NCBI GenBank assembly: GCA_907163375.1
Contig: CAJQUW010000883.1
Location: 1-64,000, forward strand
From: Prostheceraeus crozeri
Lineage: Eukaryota; Platyhelminthes; Polycladida; Euryleptidae
DNA length: 64,000 nucleotides
Direction of reading: 5' to 3'
Shown: positions 1 to 11,300 of the stretch, piece by piece
Numbering within the stretch: position 1 is the stretch's first letter
How the letters are laid out: each line of letters opens with the position of its first letter
Position numbers and translations under genes: made by a program
The notes under the pieces: generated by a model
Database searches by the model: none
What the model saw: only the letters and a program-made list of their open reading frames with translations
Told to the model about the DNA's origin: nothing

Positions 1-420
1 GAAGCAAGCTGTGTAGGGGGGGGGGACGTCAGCCGAAAATTTTTTCTCTCCGATTTCGCTGGAAACATCCTTCCTAACCCAAAATTTCACGTAGATTCCG
101 AATCTGGACTCCGTTTTCTCATCCGAACACTCCTTCCACTCGAAACAACCCATTTACAACCCAACATTCAGCAGATTGCACCAAAAACATCACACACTAT
201 AGCCTCAACACTAATCCTGGCGGTCGCCCAAGTCCACCACGACACTCTATCGTTCCAGAGGGGGGGGGGACTCAGATCCGAAGCACCACGGCGGCCGACC
301 ACGACACTCTGCCGTTCCAGAGGGGGGGGGGACTCAGACCCGAAGCACCACGGCGGCCGACCACGACACTCTGCCGTTCCAGAGGGGGGGGGGCGCCGGT
401 CGAGTGTTTGTCATTTGCTT
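1..420. repeat. GC-rich minisatellite with poly-G runs
   Basis: The segment gacactct..ccgttccagag recurs at 241, 303 and 365, giving a 62-bp unit present about 2.5 times between roughly 234 and 395. Each unit contains a run of 9-10 G followed by a cggcggccgaccac motif. The base composition is much richer in GC than the rest of the window. No gene is visible. The G runs could form quadruplexes and are also likely places for sequencing error. Confidence 0.8.
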
Positions 421-1799
421 ACTACTTTTGAGCGGCGGAAAGCACACACACTGCTAACAACAGAGCCGTTGATTTCACCAGTGAAGACTGTATTCGGTTT
501 CAAAATTACCATATTCTCTCTTACCATGCCCTCCCACTGAACCATGAAATGATGTCACCGTAAACGTCATGCCATCGGACATAACACTCAACAAGCCCAC
601 ATTTTCTGATATATTTTTCGAATTTGAACGAAGCATCATTTAGAAAATTTTATGATTTAGAAAACCATATCATTTTCGCTATAATCGACGCAGGCTTTGC
701 TTATGATTGAAAAGCCAAAAACAATTTTGCTCGGTACGACCAACAGTAAACCACCGTCTGATTTTTGGAGTGGCATTCGTGTTCAGCATGTTAAAATAGT
801 GCATCAAACACTTTTCACGACGATCATCCATACATTTCGCTTTTTCAATTCTTCGCATCGTAAAAAAGCAGCTCAATAAAAAGGATTTGTAAATCAGCAT
901 AAATAATCCATGATAAGTAGGAGTCCATGTTATGTCTTTGGGTTTGTGACTTCTGTCACACCTGTTACAGCAGACGTGTAATCAGGCAGCCGAAATATAT
1001 ACATTTCGACAGCAAGTTCTCGAAAGGAAGTGATGCAAAATTCCTTGCGAGTTGCAAGAAATGGCGCTTTGATGCGGCACTAGCTGATATGTCGCGCGTG
1101 AACCTCACGAGATTCCGCAAAATTATTTTGCAGTCACCATGGCATCGCGAAGTGAAAATTAAAATGCAACTGGACATATTTTTCACCTAACATTTCAAAA
1201 CGATGCGGAGTTTTCCATCTTCAGTCTTCTTAAAAGCCTGAAGTCTCATCACAATGCGTGGATCTACGCTTTTTATATGCATATATATATTTCCATCAAG
1301 GTGGTCTTCCAGTTTCCTCGACGGATGTTCAAAATGAATAGATTCTTACAAAAATTAGTCACAGCTTTAATCAGAGTTTTACCTGTTTATAGTTTATTTT
1401 AATTATTTTTAAATTATTTTTTGATTTAATTTGTTGATGACTTTATTATTTAGTGAGAAAGAGAGAGGGGACGATTGTGAATTCCTAATATCTGATTGCA
1501 GAGTCGTAACAGGAAGTCAAAATCAATTTTATCAAGGTTCTTTAAGCAATTTATTCCAAGCAGATCCTCTTGAGAAGAAAAAGGAGCCAAATTTTGAGAG
1601 ACTTTTAATATTGAAATTGATCTTCTTTTAATTTCAACTGCTAAACTGTAATGTTAGAAAGCTGCTATTTATTCATGATGTCATCATTAAATATAGCGGC
1701 AGCTCATGCAAATCAAGCCGGAATTTGTCAGAATAGCACTCATTTGTGATGTGCGTGTTATCAGTAGTAGTTCATAAATGCACGTAAAGTAGTTTTGAC
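421..1799. other. No recognisable gene
   Basis: AT-rich sequence with only short open frames (up to about 87 codons) that show no family motif or convincing splice context. No repeat family seen elsewhere in the window was recognised here. Confidence 0.5.
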
Positions 1800-2662
1800 C
1801 ATAGAGTGAGTATATTAGGTATAGCGGTAGCTCAGCATATATTATATCCCCAATGTGTATACAGTTTCGATTTCATTAAATGAATTTGAGTCGAGATCTG
1901 GTCGACACGTAGTACCACCTGCGAGATGCAGTTTTTGCACTTTTGGAAAATATAAACGAATTTAAGACGATAGTGGTAGCAATATAGAATAAGGAATAGC
2001 ATGAGGAACAGTATTCCACAAATCCTCCATGTCATAACAACTGTGAGAGGTAATAGTTTGTTAATTAAGCAATTCGATGGGTTGCCATTAATGCTCAGCT
2101 TTATTGTAATAAGATTATTTTCTTAAGCGTGATCATATCACAAAATGCCACTCACTGAAAGAGCAAATCATCGTAATCAAAGTAACTGATCACGATCAAC
2201 TTTAAAAGATGTGAATGGGTCCAAATTACTATTCATATTCAAGAAATGACACCTTGTAAATGATTGAATCATGCCGCTGAAAATTAAATTAAAAACATTT
2301 CATCTTAGCCAAGAAGCTCCCAATAAGATCTCAACTTTTCCTTGAAGACTTGCAGGGACTTGGATTATAATACAGTTCATGAGATTTCCATGATCATCAG
2401 CCTAATTTCTGCTTATTAAGATGCCTGTTAGCAAATATTCATTCCTTTTGATATCCAACTTGTTTTATGCTACTTATAAAGGGACGTCATGTCGGTAGTA
2501 TATAAATTTGCCAAGATTTAGCTTTTTAAAAACTGCTTAAATGATTTTTTGGACCGCAGGTACGCGATCTCCGCAAAAAATTGAATACTTTCATGTAAAA
2601 ATTTTCAGTGTACGCAGACACTTTTTTGAGTCGACAATTTATCTATATATACTTCGTCTATG
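1800..2662 (+). mobile_element. Non-autonomous DNA transposon, family A, copy 1
   Basis: This degenerate copy starts with catagagtgagtatat and ends with an inverted version (acttcgtctatg). It shares its whole interior order with copies at 12361, 31152, 41700 and 50930, including the near-terminal motif cttttttgagtcgac. No transposase is encoded, so it needs a helper supplied elsewhere. The termini are more diverged than in copy 2, so this copy is probably old. Confidence 0.75.
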
Positions 2663-3277
2663 GTTCTGACAAATGCTTCCAGTTTGTGCAGTTAAATACC
2701 AAATTCTTAACTGATTACCCAATCTAACTGCTAATCAGAAGTAATTTCATGTTGAATGAAGAAGAAGAAATTGTCCTGCTTAACCCTTTCATACTTAAAT
2801 TATTTTCAAATTAAAGGTTTTTAAAAAATCAAATGCAAATTGCGGGAGTTCCTGGGATCGCACGAGGAGACGTGCCATTAAAATCGCATTGATCTCCTCT
2901 TTATTTTGGTTTTAAATATTTGCCGTATTGGGATCAACATTGTCCATTCCAAACATTGCTGTCAATGGACACAATTTGAAATGAAAGGGCTAAATTGCTA
3001 TTATAATGGAAGAGATTCAATTGAAGTCAAATTATAATTGTCGGATCGATGATTATCGATCAGAGAGAGGGTTCCTGTAGAATGCCTCGAGTTTTCAGAA
3101 AGATTGGACAATTATAATGATGCACAGGCAGCAGTTATTACCAAAATGAAACAAAATGATGCGTTTTCTGGATAATGTCACTATATCTGTAGTCATTTGC
3201 TTGCCCAAAAAGGATGATATATTTAAAATGTAATTCATTTGAAGCAGAGAAAATGTACGAGAACCGCTCCTCTTATA
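2663..3277. other. No recognisable gene
   Basis: Intergenic AT-rich sequence. I see no supported coding region or repeat family in it. Confidence 0.5.
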
Positions 3278-4293
3278 CAGAGCTGATCATTAAAAACGGA
3301 CCACTTAAATTTCGCTGAAATTCAACCGATTCTCATTCCTTCCATTCGCATCGCACAACAACGTGCCATACATCATTCGAGAGGTTGCATTCTCAGCTTC
3401 ACAATGCGATATGATAGACTTGTATCCCCAGTGCTCAAAATAAGAAAATCACTCAATTTACACTTTGCAATTTATCAATAAGAAAACACGTAAGCATGAT
3501 CATGAATCAGACACGGAGAGAACGAGCATTTTCTTGGCTCTCTTTTGACATACTGGTCATCAAAATCGGTGAGCTTACAAAAAATAAGTGATATGGTGCC
3601 ATAGTTGTTTTTCAAACTTCTTCAATATCTTTTCTCATTCTCGCAAAAGTACACAAACAATGAAGGTAAGCAATCGTCAGCTGCTATGAGAAAACAACGA
3701 CAGGTCTTCGGCAATTGTCCTGTTTTGAACCTTCGTTCACCTTACATGATGTTTGCGTACTTTTGCAGAAATGCAAACAAATATTGAAGAAGTTTGAAAA
3801 ACAACTATGGAACGTATGTGAACATAACTTACATATCGCAACTTACATAGTCCTCACATCGCAAGGATTTTGAAGATACCAAGCACCAACACTTTTGAAG
3901 AAAAAGTAAAGACATAACATTTTCAACCAACAAGGTCATGATTGTGTGATAACTTCACGATATCACTAATTTTTTATAGACTCATCGATTTTGATGACCG
4001 GTACGTCAAAAGAGAGCTCAGAAAATGCTCGCTCTCCTCGTGTCTCATTCATGATCATACTCACATGTCTTCTTATTGAAGAAGTGCAATTTGTAAATTG
4101 AGCGATTTTCATATTTTGAGCACCGCTCTGCAAATGCAATAACAGATACAAGTGTATCATATCTCATTTTGGAGCTGATAATACAAGTTCTGGAATGGTG
4201 TAAGGTACGATGATGTGCGACCCGATTGGAAGGCATGAGAATCAGTTGAATTTCAGCGAAATTTAGGTGGTCCGTTTTTTGTGATCAGCTCTG
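3278..4293. mobile_element. Foldback-like element with ~330-bp inverted arms
   Basis: The left arm begins cagagctgatca at 3278 and continues with a stretch containing cggaccac and tttcgctgaaattcaac. The same sequence occurs in reverse complement ending at 4293. The arms extend roughly 3278-3600 and 3960-4293 and are clearly diverged. The centre holds a second palindromic element (3598-3811). No transposase is visible, and the open frames in the arms are shadows of the repeat. Confidence 0.75.
3598..3811. mobile_element. Nested palindromic MITE
   Basis: Terminal inverted repeats of about 30 bp, beginning ccatagttgtttttcaaac on the left and appearing in reverse complement on the right (gtttgaaaaacaactatgg), enclose roughly 150 bp. 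It sits in the middle of the larger inverted-repeat element, so it is either a later insertion or that element's original core. It has no coding capacity. Confidence 0.75.
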
Positions 4294-4511
4294 TCAGTAG
4301 GCGCAATTAAAGGTTGCGCCACGAGCGCGAGTTTAATTGAGAGTGGTGTAACCGAATTGTCGCCAGTTTTCTGCCAAACTGACATAACTTCCCTGATGTA
4401 TGAGTTGCATGAATCATAGATATCGGACGGCGTGACCAATGATTTCAGAAACTTTTTCTAAACTGTCGACAACCAGAATTCCATTGATTAAATGGCTTGT
4501 CGGTTTGTCAA

Positions 4512-5000
4512 TGGGGCTGTTCATTAACTAAAATTCTGCCGACAGGAAATTAAACAGATTCAATTATTCTGATGACAGAACGATCAGCTGACTATATGAA
4601 CGGCGGTATACCACCGAAATCGGCAGAAGATTCAGTCGGTTTTGGTGTTATTCCGTCGTTCAAATAGTCAGCTGATCGTTTTGCCGGCAGAATAGTTAGA
4701 TCCATAGAAAAAGATAATCTCTAGAACGGAAATATAGCTTCATGCAATACACAATAATAACACTAAAATCGCACGCATTTTCACTTAGAAACACTTTTTC
4801 AACCACTGTATGATTGGGTTAGAATCAGTCACATGTGTAAGCTTTTGAATTGGTGATTCATTCCCATCCTAGTTCACCCGACTATGCCGCGACCTCGAGT
4901 CAATTTCCATTCTATATGCAACTTCAGATAAACAATCTATTTCTATGATTAAATCGGTATAATTTTCTGGCGGCAGAATTTTAGTTAATGAACGACCCCT
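4512..5000. mobile_element. MITE family D
   Basis: Terminal inverted repeats of about 29 bp: ggggctgttcattaac at 4513 and the matching gttaatgaacgacccc ending at 5000, both followed inward by attctgccg. An internal hairpin with arms near 4590 and 4665 contains gatcagctgacta. A related terminus lies at 62981. No open frame of interest. Confidence 0.8.
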
Positions 5001-5059
5001 ATATTGTTGACTTGCTGAGGTAGATTTTCGAAAATTGAAATCGGTTCGATGTGCTGCCT

Positions 5060-5628
5060 ACACAGAATTATATTGTTTAAGCGTATCACATTGCTAGAAG
5101 TGCAAACTGATTCAAAACGATGCCACATGCAAGAACTTACTAAGTGGGCAAAAGGAAATTTTCAATGCCTTACAAGATAGAAAAAATAGTCGTGTGTCGC
5201 TTGCGGATTGCTGTGAATTTGTACAAAATGCTCCCATCGCCACGATTCCTTCAGATTCGTAGAATTCAGATTATTGCTCAAAAGTTTTCTCAATAATGTT
5301 GGTCCTTCCGATCATTATTAAAAAAGTTAGCAGGCTCACGAAAAACCGTTCACAAACTTCTCTGTAGAATAACAACAATTATTTTGCATGGCAATTTGAT
5401 CTATCGTTTATATAATTTCATTGTTGTTAATTGACATTGTCCATGTCTCTTTACTCTGTGACCCGGTTGATGACAGTCACTGAAACTTCGCACAATTTGG
5501 CGTGTTTGATATTGAACTGGTTGTTCATTGTTCGATTGCTATGGTATTATGTCAGCAGATTGTGCCATGTCATTAACGTTGCATGCTCCAATATTTCTTT
5601 CTAATCAAAAAGAAGAAGAGACTGTATC
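5060..5628 (+). mobile_element. MITE family E copy, 3' end lost
   Basis: Starts with cacagaatta and matches, in the opposite orientation, the copy at 36452-36977 over most of its length. It is interrupted near 5362-5440 by sequence homologous to the tail of the tRNA-derived SINE (tgcatggcaatttgat, then ttgttaatt). The 3' terminus is replaced by the inverted repeat that starts near 5632. Confidence 0.65.
5362..5440 (+). repeat. 5'-truncated SINE tail insertion
   Basis: Matches the conserved non-tRNA tail found at 21030 and 21330 (ttttgcatggcaatttgat..ttgttaatt). No tRNA-like head is present. It lies inside a family E element, which lacks this sequence in its copy at 36452. Confidence 0.65.
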
Positions 5629-5631
5629 TGT

Positions 5632-5872
5632 CATAGAAATATACTGTTTATCTGAAGTTCGCTAGAATGGAAATTGACTCAAGGTCGCGGCGCATCCGGG
5701 GGAACTAAGTTGTGGCATGAAGAACCAATTAAAACCTTCGATTTACTCATGTGACTGATTCTAACCCAATGATGCAGACGTTGGCAGGTGCATCTAAGTG
5801 AAAATGCGTGTGATTTATGTGCCACTATTGTGTATTGCATGAAGCTTAGTTTCCATTCTAGAGGTTGTATTG
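5632..5872 (-). repeat. Inverted copy of 4711-4955
   Basis: The reverse complement of this stretch matches the inner part and right flank of the family D element at 4711-4955, including tgattgggttagaatcagt and caatttccattcta. The 66-codon frame on the minus strand here is a shadow of the repeat. Together with the family D copy it forms an inverted pair separated by about 0.7 kb. Confidence 0.7.
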
Positions 5873-8150
5873 TTGTCAATTTCTATGGTATCTGTGTATG
5901 CATCACACTTGCAAAGAAGTCGCACTTTTTAGTCTCACAACTGTGGGTGCAAATGAATTAGAACCATTGATGTAGGAGTATACATCAATGATTAGGACAC
6001 GCCAGGCAGTGACTTCCTACACAGTTCCTGTGCGACAAGTGGACGCTGCTGTGCGACGACCAATCTTTCATTCGATGTTGTTGTTCGATATTCTTATTAA
6101 GGGCTGATTCTTAATTCTTCTTTCCATCATGGAATAAAAACTGCACTTTTCCTCCATATGCTTCGTTTTATACAGTATGGTCTTTGAATTGAACTTTTGT
6201 CGCATACCTCATTGTAAGGGTTTCTACAGATGACGTAAGCAGATGACGTGCGCCAATTCTAGATCATCGTTGATGACCGCATTTCTAATAATAGTATCGA
6301 TCTGGTGAGTGAAAAAGATAAATATTTATAGCAACAGCATTTTCAATATATATATATATATATATATATTGCACTTTTCTTCATTGCTATCACTCACATA
6401 ATTCACAGATGTTGCTTCTGTTTGCTTGATTATCTAGGTGTGAGATTTTATGGCGATGCAGGTACAGACACTAACTCAGGATCTGTCTATTCCGAATGAT
6501 ATCAGGTAAGTACATGCAAGAGGCAGTTAAGGTTAGAGAATATTTCTAAGTCAATCGATAATTCCAAATTAGTTAGCAAGATAAGCATTAACTGAAATTT
6601 TCCATGAGACCTGTCGGTTTCTTTTCCTTCAAACTACACTACAATAGCACACGATTCGCGCTGTTTTAGCCGTGGTCAGTATGACATCCCCTGATGTACC
6701 CACAGTGATAGAAACAGGAATTTTTAAGCGATTAATTATATATTTTCATAGAGCTGATCTATATGAGCCCTAAACTTCATGACGATTCGTAAGTCTTGAG
6801 AATGATTCACCATTCATGGTTAATCAATAATGTTAACAATTCTGAATAATATAGTAATGTTAACAAATATGAACAGGCAAGTTATGAGTTTTAACTGTTT
6901 GTAGGAGAATCCTTCTCAGTTTTTGAATATAAAACCCTAAACTTAAAACCCACATCGATGACTATCAAAACCCACAGTATTGTGACGGATCTGACAAATC
7001 CTAGAATGCAATCATACATGGTGAGTTTCACCATTTCCTCCATATTTAACTTCATATAAATTTTGAAATTAGCAAGTTAATGAAATTTCGATGGGCATTA
7101 ATTAAATATCAATGTAAACACACTGCTGACAAATCGCCTAAGGCAGTGCGCTTACAATAATCAAGAAATGTTGCTTTTTGCAAACACAGTGTAAATAGAA
7201 CACTTAGATATTTATTTAGTTTTGTCGTCAGCTGAAAAATGGGAGCACACCTCAATAGCTACCAATATCAGGAATCATCAGCAGGTCTAGTTTACATCTC
7301 TCAACATTGACACAGCTCCCTACTTAAAGTTGCAGCTATGCGCGGGTAAATTTTAGATTTGTAATTGGCAAGTTAGTAAAATTTCGACGGAAAAATTTAT
7401 TATATAATCGTTATATTAATATTAATTATTTAATTAATATTATTACATTAATGATATAATTAGTTATATTAGAATTAGTTATATTAATATTAGAATTAGT
7501 TATATTAATTATTTTTACATTATATAATTTATAAATTTTTAAATTTATAAAATTTATTAAACACACAACTGGCAAATCACAAAAGCTGGTGCGCCTGCAA
7601 TCATATTGCATAATCATCATGTAAAGTCTAAAAATTACTTTTCTGTATAATGGAAAAATCTAGTGGCAAAATGATGCGATTGCATAACATTCTGCTTCAC
7701 TCACATTATTACGTAATAGCAATTACGTCACAAAAGTTGGCCCCAAAATTTTCCAACACAGTGCATGATTACCACTTAAAAAATCTCGACATGGAAGACA
7801 TTATTTAAAGAAACTTCTATCAATATGTCGTTATCATGAAGTGCGGCAGATGGTTGATCAATTTTGCCACAGAATAAGTCTTACTGCCTTACTGAAGCTT
7901 TTTCATCCATTTGGGAACACGGTCTCCCTACTGACGTTTCACCACGACCTTTGACATTTTGCGTCATCGACTGCCAACTAGGTCATGGAACGAAATTAGC
8001 TGGCCTACGTAAACATATAATACCCAGAAGAAGTAGCTACATATCAACACAAATTAATATGCCAGGAACTGCAGCGGTTTCAATGATCTCCTTAAATATG
8101 TTTCCAAATCGGCATTACATGTAAAATTGAATCAATTTACACAATTTCAG
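5873..8150. other. Intergenic, with TA microsatellite and AT-rich block
   Basis: Contains a short (TA)n run at about 6346-6369 and a very AT-rich block at 7395-7560. The next recognised feature is the acceptor of the first supported WASP exon at 8150. An upstream 5' exon of that gene probably lies in this interval, since the 8151 exon starts at an acceptor, but I cannot identify it. A possible donor at about 6304 (ctg|gtgagt) is only a suggestion. Confidence 0.5.
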
Positions 8151-8382
8151 GGCGAATGATGCTGATACACGCATGATAAATGGTAATTTAAGTGAGGAAG
8201 AAAATTGGAGACTTCATTCTCTGTTCGGAACAAAATGTCAATCGCTAGCAAGTGGCATTGTTCAACTTTTTGTCGCTGATCCACCTGATTATAATGCATG
8301 GAGGAAAGAAGCGTGTGGAATAGTTTGCTTTATCAAAGATTCATTCAAACGCTCATTTTTCATCCAAATGTTTGACATGGAG
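8151..8382 (+). CDS. WASP: WASP exon: N-terminal half of WH1 domain
   Basis: An acceptor (acaatttcag) precedes 8151 and a strong donor (gag|gtaagt) follows 8382. Translation in the frame of ATG 8173 gives LSEEENWRLHSLFGTKC, then a segment containing VQLFVADPP, WRKEACGIVCFIKD and SFFIQMFDME. This matches the pattern of the WASP WH1 domain, with the conserved aliphatic 'VQL', the W..E.CG..CF.KD block and the F.IQ/FI strand. The open frame runs back to the acceptor without a stop, so a further upstream exon with the true start is possible. Confidence 0.9.
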
Positions 8383-11300
8383 GTAAGTATATGTCGCATA
8401 GTTCTTTTTTGTGTTGTTGTATGTATATCTTATTGCATTTCTATCTTTATTATAGTAATTTTTCACCCTCGACACTCATGGTCAGTGATTCATATCTGGT
8501 AGCGTTTTGATGACTTGATCGAAATTCTTAAGGGAGTATCGCACAGTTGCAGACAGAAAAAAGAGTACGACATTGCTAAAGTTATTTTTTCACAATTGGA
8601 AATGAAGTACGGCATACTTTTGGGTGATTGACATTTGCAAATTAATCGTTGGAATATGGGGATTGTTTTACACTACATGCTTTTGCGAGCATTAATAATT
8701 TGACATTTCACATTTGTAAAGAATAGGGTTTTTAAAGGATACATGCTACATATTTTCATTCATAGGATGACAACAAGGCACAGCTGTGATATCATGAAAA
8801 GAGTTGACGTACACTCTAAAATGTGCAATACCAAAGCTACTTACTCGTACGAAACCGATGTACAAAACGAGAATAACAAAATGTGCGGAAGCACTATTGT
8901 TCGTGTTCATACACTACGAAAGCGATTGGCTTTCCAGTTTAATTATCTTTATCATCCAATATGAAAGCCAATCGCTTTGGTAGTGTATGGGCACGAGCAA
9001 TTGTGCTTCCGTACACTTTGTTATTCTCCTTTTGTACATTGGTTTTGTATTCAAAATCAGCCAGCTTTCGGTCTCTACAGTTTACAGTGTACAGATAAAT
9101 AGACTTTACCATGACTCATCAAATGACCTTCATTAATCTACAACAACTATTCTGTAGCAATCGGGAGCATCATTCTGTTGAAGATTATCACATAAGTTGA
9201 GAATATTAACAAATTTCTTATCTTCATTTCTGATACTCGTTCTGCAGTGAATAAAATACCATTTTGTCTCCAAATACATTCATGAATTCGAATTCACAGT
9301 TGATGAAGTATGGGAGTGCATTGTTAAGGAATTTCGATATGCAGTTGGTCACGTTATTCTTGCAAAAGATCAGAATTGTCGGATAGCTATGTCGAGAGTC
9401 AGTCATTCAACTTCACGACAATCTCGGAACATGTGGTGTCAGCAGGGGTACGCGGTTAGAGCAGGCTCCGAGGCGGCTGGTTGTGGATTTTTTTCCATCG
9501 CGTAAGAAAGTCGCGTGTGATTTCAGAACCTTTTTGCTGAAATTACTTAGACGCTCGGTCCCGCGCGTCTCTGTGTGTACAGGCCCATAGGTTTATCAAG
9601 GTTCTGAACGTCATTCCGCGCCGTGTCAGGTGTGAATAGACTTTAACAATGTGCGATTATCATAACGGCTGAGGGAAATTATTGCAATGAATACAAATAG
9701 GCAATACCAAGGGAAAAATAGTATTTGTATTGCTCTGCAGTAATGAATCAGAAGTCGAGAAGAGAATGCAGCTCAATACCGGCTGTCGGTTGGAGTGGAG
9801 TTTCGTTTTCTGATGAACTGTTCAGCTCTCAATTCGATCGATTCATAAAAATAATTTCTCTCATCATTTTCAGAAGAATATAATGCTTTGGAGTCAAGAG
9901 ATCAATCATGGTTTCGAATACAACACACCGAGTCCTCTCTTCCATACATTTCAAGCCTATGATCGTTCAGCGGGACTCAATTTTGCCATTGATGACGAAG
10001 CCCAGAATTTCGCTTCGGTCATTCAAGCCAAACTTCAACAGAGAAGGAAGCGAAAGGAGCAGAGCATCAACGCACGTGCAGGAGAACAGCAATGTGTTAA
10101 AGGACCATCAGCATCCAATATTGCAGCTTCAAGGAGTCAATCAGCAACTTCCATATCATGCAATGCCGGCGGAGATTCAAATCAAGATATTGGAAGAAAA
10201 GGCGACACTTTACGTGCAACTGGAACTAAAAGCAAGAAATTGACAAAAAAGATATCGGACTTCCATTTGATTTCACACATGTCAATCACGTCGGAGATGT
10301 CACACCACCGCTTTCAAATGGACGGTCTTCTCAGTCACCGCCGTCACCACCACGTACTGGTCCGCTCTGGGTTTGCGGTTCCCCGCCTCCTCCACCGTTA
10401 TTGGGTTCGATGCCACCACCACCATCTTTAATGTCACAACAGAGCAGGATGTCTCCACCAGCAGGACCGGCAATTGGTCGCACTTTGTCCCCTCCACCAC
10501 CGCCGCCTCGAATGCCACAACCGAACAAGATGTCTTCTCCCCTAGCAGGACCGGCAATTGGCGGCGCTGTGTCCCCTCCTCCACTACCGTCTTCTCCAAT
10601 GCCACAACCGAACAGGATGTCTTCTCCTCCACTAGCAGGACCGACAATTGGCATCTCTATGTCCCCTCCTCCACTACCGCCGCCGCCTCCAATGTCCCAA
10701 CCGAACAGAATACCTTCTCCCCCAGCAGGACCGACAATTGGCATCTCTGTGTCCCCTCCTCCACTACCGCCGCCGCCTCCAATGTCCCAACCGAACAGAA
10801 TACCTTCTCCCCCAGCAGGACCGACAATTGGCGTCTCTGTGTCCCCTCCTACACTACCGCCGCCGCCTCCAATGTCCCAACCGAACAGGATGCTTTCTTT
10901 CCCAGCAGGACCGGCAATTGGCGGCGCTGTGTCACCTCATCCACTACCGCCGCCGCCTCCAATGCCACAACCGAACAGGATGCCAACTCCCATATCAGAA
11001 CCGGCAGTTGGCGGCGCTGTGTCCCCTCATCCACTACCGCCGCCGCCTCCAATGCCACAACCGAACAGGATGCCAACTCCCATATCAGAACCGGCAATTG
11101 GCATCACTGTGTCAACTCCTCCACTACCGCCGCCTCCAACACCACAACCGAACAGGATGCCAACTCCCATATCAGAACCGACAATTGGCATCACTGTGTC
11201 AACTCCTCCACTACCGCCGCCTCCAATGCCACAACCGAACAGGATGCCAACTCCCATATCAGAACCGGCAATTGGCATCACTGTGTCAACTCCTCCACTA

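Noticed and set aside
6272-6304. 5' WASP exon MTAFLIIVSI ending at a gtgagt donor
   Set aside because: The phase would fit the 8151 exon, but the peptide is hydrophobic and unlike known WASP N-termini, and the context is unsupported.
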